DNA of 64,000 nucleotides from Phalacrocorax aristotelis (Eukaryota; Chordata; Aves; Suliformes; Phalacrocoracidae): NCBI RefSeq assembly GCF_949628215.1, contig NC_134277.1, forward strand, positions 25,991,179 to 26,055,178, read 5' to 3'. The position numbers were made by a program, and so were the translations under genes. The notes beneath the pieces are model-generated. The model was not told where the DNA came from. It saw nothing but the letters and a program-made list of their open reading frames with translations, and ran no database searches. Below are positions 60,543 through 64,000 of this stretch, one piece after another (the first letter of the stretch is position 1; every line of letters starts with the position of its first letter).

Positions 60543-63500
60543 ATAGAAACATAATTAAATGCTTAGGTTACTTCTCTGTTGATGATGTTTTCTGATACAG
60601 GAAATCTATACACCTAGGAGTGGGGTACCTCGCTGCAGATTATATTCAGATTTGGCAGTGGTTTATCTCCAGTAAGATGTACTCTATTTAAATCTGATTG
60701 CAGTCAATTGGTTTGGGTTATAAATTACCAGGGAATACATTCCTTTGAATAGAATGGTTTTTAGATTAGGAATTAAGAAAAGCATGATGAGGCAATATAT
60801 AAGAATAGGACTTCATATTCTGGATGTTCTACAAATATTGAAGACCCATAAAGTTCAGAATGACCTCAAGAGAGGGTTTCATGACTGGGATTTTCAGATT
60901 ATATTCTCTTTGCCTACCTTCCTAGTTGCAGTCCTCCTAATTAGTCTTCCTCAGGTTGTGATTATCTGTGGATCACTAGTGACCCATATGAAAATGGCCA
61001 AACTAAAATAAACCTGTTTTCGCTTCTACCACTGGCTAATACACATTCAAGAATGAATCCAGAATTTTATAGTTATATTTTTGTAACACACTATACTGAG
61101 ATCATAAAAAAGTGAATGATTTACTTCAGGTAGAATTCTGTTCCATGAATACTCAGTCTTGGTTCTCACCCTTTAATACTCTCATCCATTGCAGTTGGAG
61201 TAGTTTAGTACTGGATGTCCATTTTTGCAGAGTGTTTTATTGTCACCTATTAAATTTTTCTAAAGAAACATAAAAATCACTATTCAGTTCTCATGGCCAA
61301 TTTCATATGAGTTCTTTTGTGAATCCTGTGGTAATGTTGGGCATCCAGTGCCAAAGAGCTTGACTTCTGAGCAATGCTTAACTGCACACAGAAACAAGTT
61401 ACTCCAAAATGGACCTCCTGTGTTCCACAGGTGTATTACTGCCTTTTTTTGTATCCTCTTGCAGTATTTCCCCTGAAGAATATATACAGATTAAAGTGTT
61501 TTTAATTTTCTGAATACTTAAGTGTTCTTGTTAAGGGTACTACCTGCAGAGTTGATGGAGACGGTTGCCTGTAAAGAGTCTTTGAGATGTCTGTTCAATG
61601 TATTTTAACTATCAGCCACATTGTCAGTGAAGAAAATATCAAATAAAGAATTAAAATAACTTGCCAGAAGAGAATAGCAGTTTGTAGCAAGAAAATGCTG
61701 TGGAACATAAGTGGTAGAATACGTGCAAACTAACAGCCTGAAGTTCGAGGGTAACAGAAGCCTGTTTCAAATTCCATAAAGTATTGAGGGGACCGAGGAA
61801 TATCTTTGTTGGCATTATCCTGTCAAAAGATGTTGTGTTGCTAGCAGTGTGTGTATATATGAATTATTTTTGAAGTATTTCCTTTTAAAATGGACCCCTG
61901 TGGTTCAGACAGATGAGCTGTGTAAAGCCTAATTACTTCTACTGACTGAAGAAGAATGAAAGCACACAGAATGGATGGCTTGATAATGGAAGGAACTGGA
62001 TTTTGAAATAAGGTTGATCAGGTCTTAGGAAGAGAACATAGCTGCTTGGAGGGCAAGATGAGTGCCCATAAAATGTTGACTGCTTGTAATGATGTTGTTT
62101 TTTTGCTGTTGGAATCAATAACAAGTCTTACAGTGTTGGAGTCTAATGTGTGAGTTCATAGTATTTAAGTCTTTTTAACTGACTTTTAGCAGGGTTTGGT
62201 GAACCCCTTAGCACAGAAAGCAGATCTATTTAACTTGAGTTCATTTGGCCATCTTTCTGTACTTACCTACAACAAATCTCTTGGCAAAAATACTTGGTCT
62301 TAACAGTCAAAAAACTACCTAGATGCAGGATTGAAGGAGATATTTTAGAAAGATTATTTGTGCTGCTAATGGATATTGCACACCTAAACGGATGGAGCAC
62401 TATATGGTTTTTGATATTTTTTTTAAATTATTTTTTTACTTTAATTGGTATTCAGAAAGGACCAACAATATATTAATTTTTGAAAAATCTCATATCCAGC
62501 CAAATTACCATAAAAAATTAGATAATTATTTTCAGTAATTGCCTTCCTTTGAGAATTCATGTTTTCTCACTCTAGCCTAAGATTCAGTCTACAAGTTCTT
62601 TGCCTTTTACTCGGATTATCTCTTAGGTTTGAGCTTGTCCCAGGATCTAAATACTCAGTTATCTTTCTTATAAACAAAGAGCTGTTTCTATAATTCAAAA
62701 GCATTACAAGGAAAAACTGTGTAAGAAGTCAGACTGCTTCTCCTTGGGTTTTTTTTGCATGTTGGAAAATTGCCTATATTCCATGCACTATATAAAGAAC
62801 TTCAAGAGTTGTTAGAATTATTAAATACATAAATTTATAGGAATGCTTCTGAGCTTCTGTAGGAATACTACTAATCTTCCTTTGTGAAGTCTTCTGAATT
62901 GGAACAAATAATGAAAAGTTGTAGGATGATATGGCCATATATTTGTTACCTGTATTATGAAAATAAATCACACTGTGGGTTTTCCCGATTTTATTACTTC
63001 CAGAGGACTTTGTCCTAGACCAAGGACATAGACTACAAACAATATGTAAAATTTGTGTGTGTATGCATGTATGTACAAATATACACGTAAGTATATATAA
63101 TATGAATAACCATATCTATTTATATAAAAATTTAAATATCGTTAAGTACTAATTGTGTATTCCACAGCAGAAATGTTTTTGTCACCCTATAGTTTTAAAA
63201 TTCAATTTTGTTTCAGTTTGTGGCTATTTTTAAGGTGTACCTCTTTCATTTTTCAAATCATATGCACTGTTTGAATTTTAGCTTCCACATTCATATTTAA
63301 AGTTAGTTTTGTGCACTCCGTCTATTAAATAATACCCTTTTTTGGTTAATTGCATTGTGGAGCTACATATTGGATTCAAAGTACATAGAATTGATGATGT
63401 TGGGATTGTAAAAACAGCAGAGCTCCAGCAGACCTGAGTGGCAGATTTCTTTTTAAAAAAATACAATACAAAACATGGTTGACAGTTCCAAATTTTACTT

Positions 63501-64000
63501 ATGTCTACTGATGCAAAACTATGTTCCTTTGAAAATAAGCCTGACAGGATTCAATGTAAAATGGAGACTGATTTAATGTCAGGCTGGCTAATGTGTTAAG
63601 TGAATCTTGAAAAAGCCCTATTATGTACACTTCATCCTTGCTAAAGTAGTTTTAACTGAACGCTTTCTGAGTTCAAAAGGGTTCTTCCCTACTCCCCAAT
63701 AGTGCATCTTATATAGATAAGTTGAACATTTTGCATATTTCTCTGCTAGCATCTTGATTTTCAAACCTGATATATTGTCTGTAGTTCATCAAGATAATCT
63801 GTATTTAATTCAAGTGTCTTCCGTAGCACATTTATGTTAGTTTGTTAAGGCTTTGTTCCGTTAATTGCTGTAATTCACTAGATCACAAGAGTTCAATCTT
63901 TGTCCTTGTTATTCCTGGCGACTTTTACGTTTCCTTTGTTTCCATGGATGCTGAAGGAGAATATGAGTGTTTGTTGTAAAAATCTAGTAAGCATCAAGAG

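Larger units (their letters stand above)
56642..64000 (+). other. AKAP9: Start of AKAP9 intron 2, runs off the window
   Basis: Begins GTAAGT and continues to the right edge. I looked for the next AKAP9 exon (acidic, Ser/Thr-rich then coiled coil) on the + strand and did not find it. Contents are a CR1 3' end, AT-rich low-complexity runs at about 57558-57605, and short random frames. At 60505-60185 a 106-codon minus-strand frame carries a protein-like patch (SYASKKIDKIIPAAVWPDSE) after a TTTACAG acceptor-like site. Evidence is too thin for a gene call. Confidence 0.8.

Noticed and set aside
56642-64000. Search for AKAP9 exon 3
   Set aside because: No + strand frame shows the expected acidic linker followed by coiled coil. 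The exon is probably beyond the right edge.
1-64000. CRISPR arrays, rRNA, tRNA, bacterial-type operons or intact retroviral genes
   Set aside because: None seen. The window is vertebrate nuclear DNA, and the two retroviral remnants are LTRs only.

Overview
The window is avian nuclear DNA, AT-rich and about 60 percent AT away from one CpG island. The main evidence is the repeats: several CR1 LINE copies, including one 2.8-kb copy with recognisable endonuclease and reverse-transcriptase blocks, and two LTRs of a family that I recognise as common in neoavian birds. The one gene identified with confidence is AKAP9, on the + strand. Its first two coding exons lie at 30439-30486 and 56387-56641. 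They encode residues 1-101 of a very large scaffold protein, and the rest of the gene runs off the right edge.

Layout. Positions 1-29.9 kb are intergenic sequence upstream of AKAP9. They hold old SINE-like relics near 5.0-5.6 kb, a CR1 relic at 12.9-13.4 kb, a minus-strand LTR at 15.5-16.0 kb, a small CpG-rich pocket at 20.6-21.2 kb and a young-looking, 5'-truncated CR1 at 25.0-27.8 kb. Positions 29.9-30.9 kb are the AKAP9 CpG-island promoter, with a YY1-type ATGGCGG element, a 16-codon upstream ORF and a likely small intron in the 5' UTR. Positions 30.5-56.4 kb are the 25.9-kb intron 1. It contains three further CR1 pieces or clusters, two perfect 22-bp palindromes, a solo LTR with a perfect 5-bp target-site duplication, and a pair of minus-strand candidate coding exons (53098-52706 and 52320-52174) that I cannot assign to any family. 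Positions 56.6-64 kb are the start of intron 2, with one CR1 3' end.

How the parts work together. The window is dominated by one housekeeping-type promoter driving AKAP9, a centrosome/Golgi kinase-anchoring scaffold, surrounded by decayed retroelements. I see no multi-gene system. The feature that most merits follow-up is the possible minus-strand gene inside AKAP9 intron 1: two open exons with GT/AG boundaries join in phase 0 and end in a stop codon. Next are the CpG-rich pocket 9 kb upstream of AKAP9, where a divergent transcript could start, and a 24-bp perfect palindrome built from bZIP-like half sites. All three rest on reading the sequence alone and have not been confirmed.
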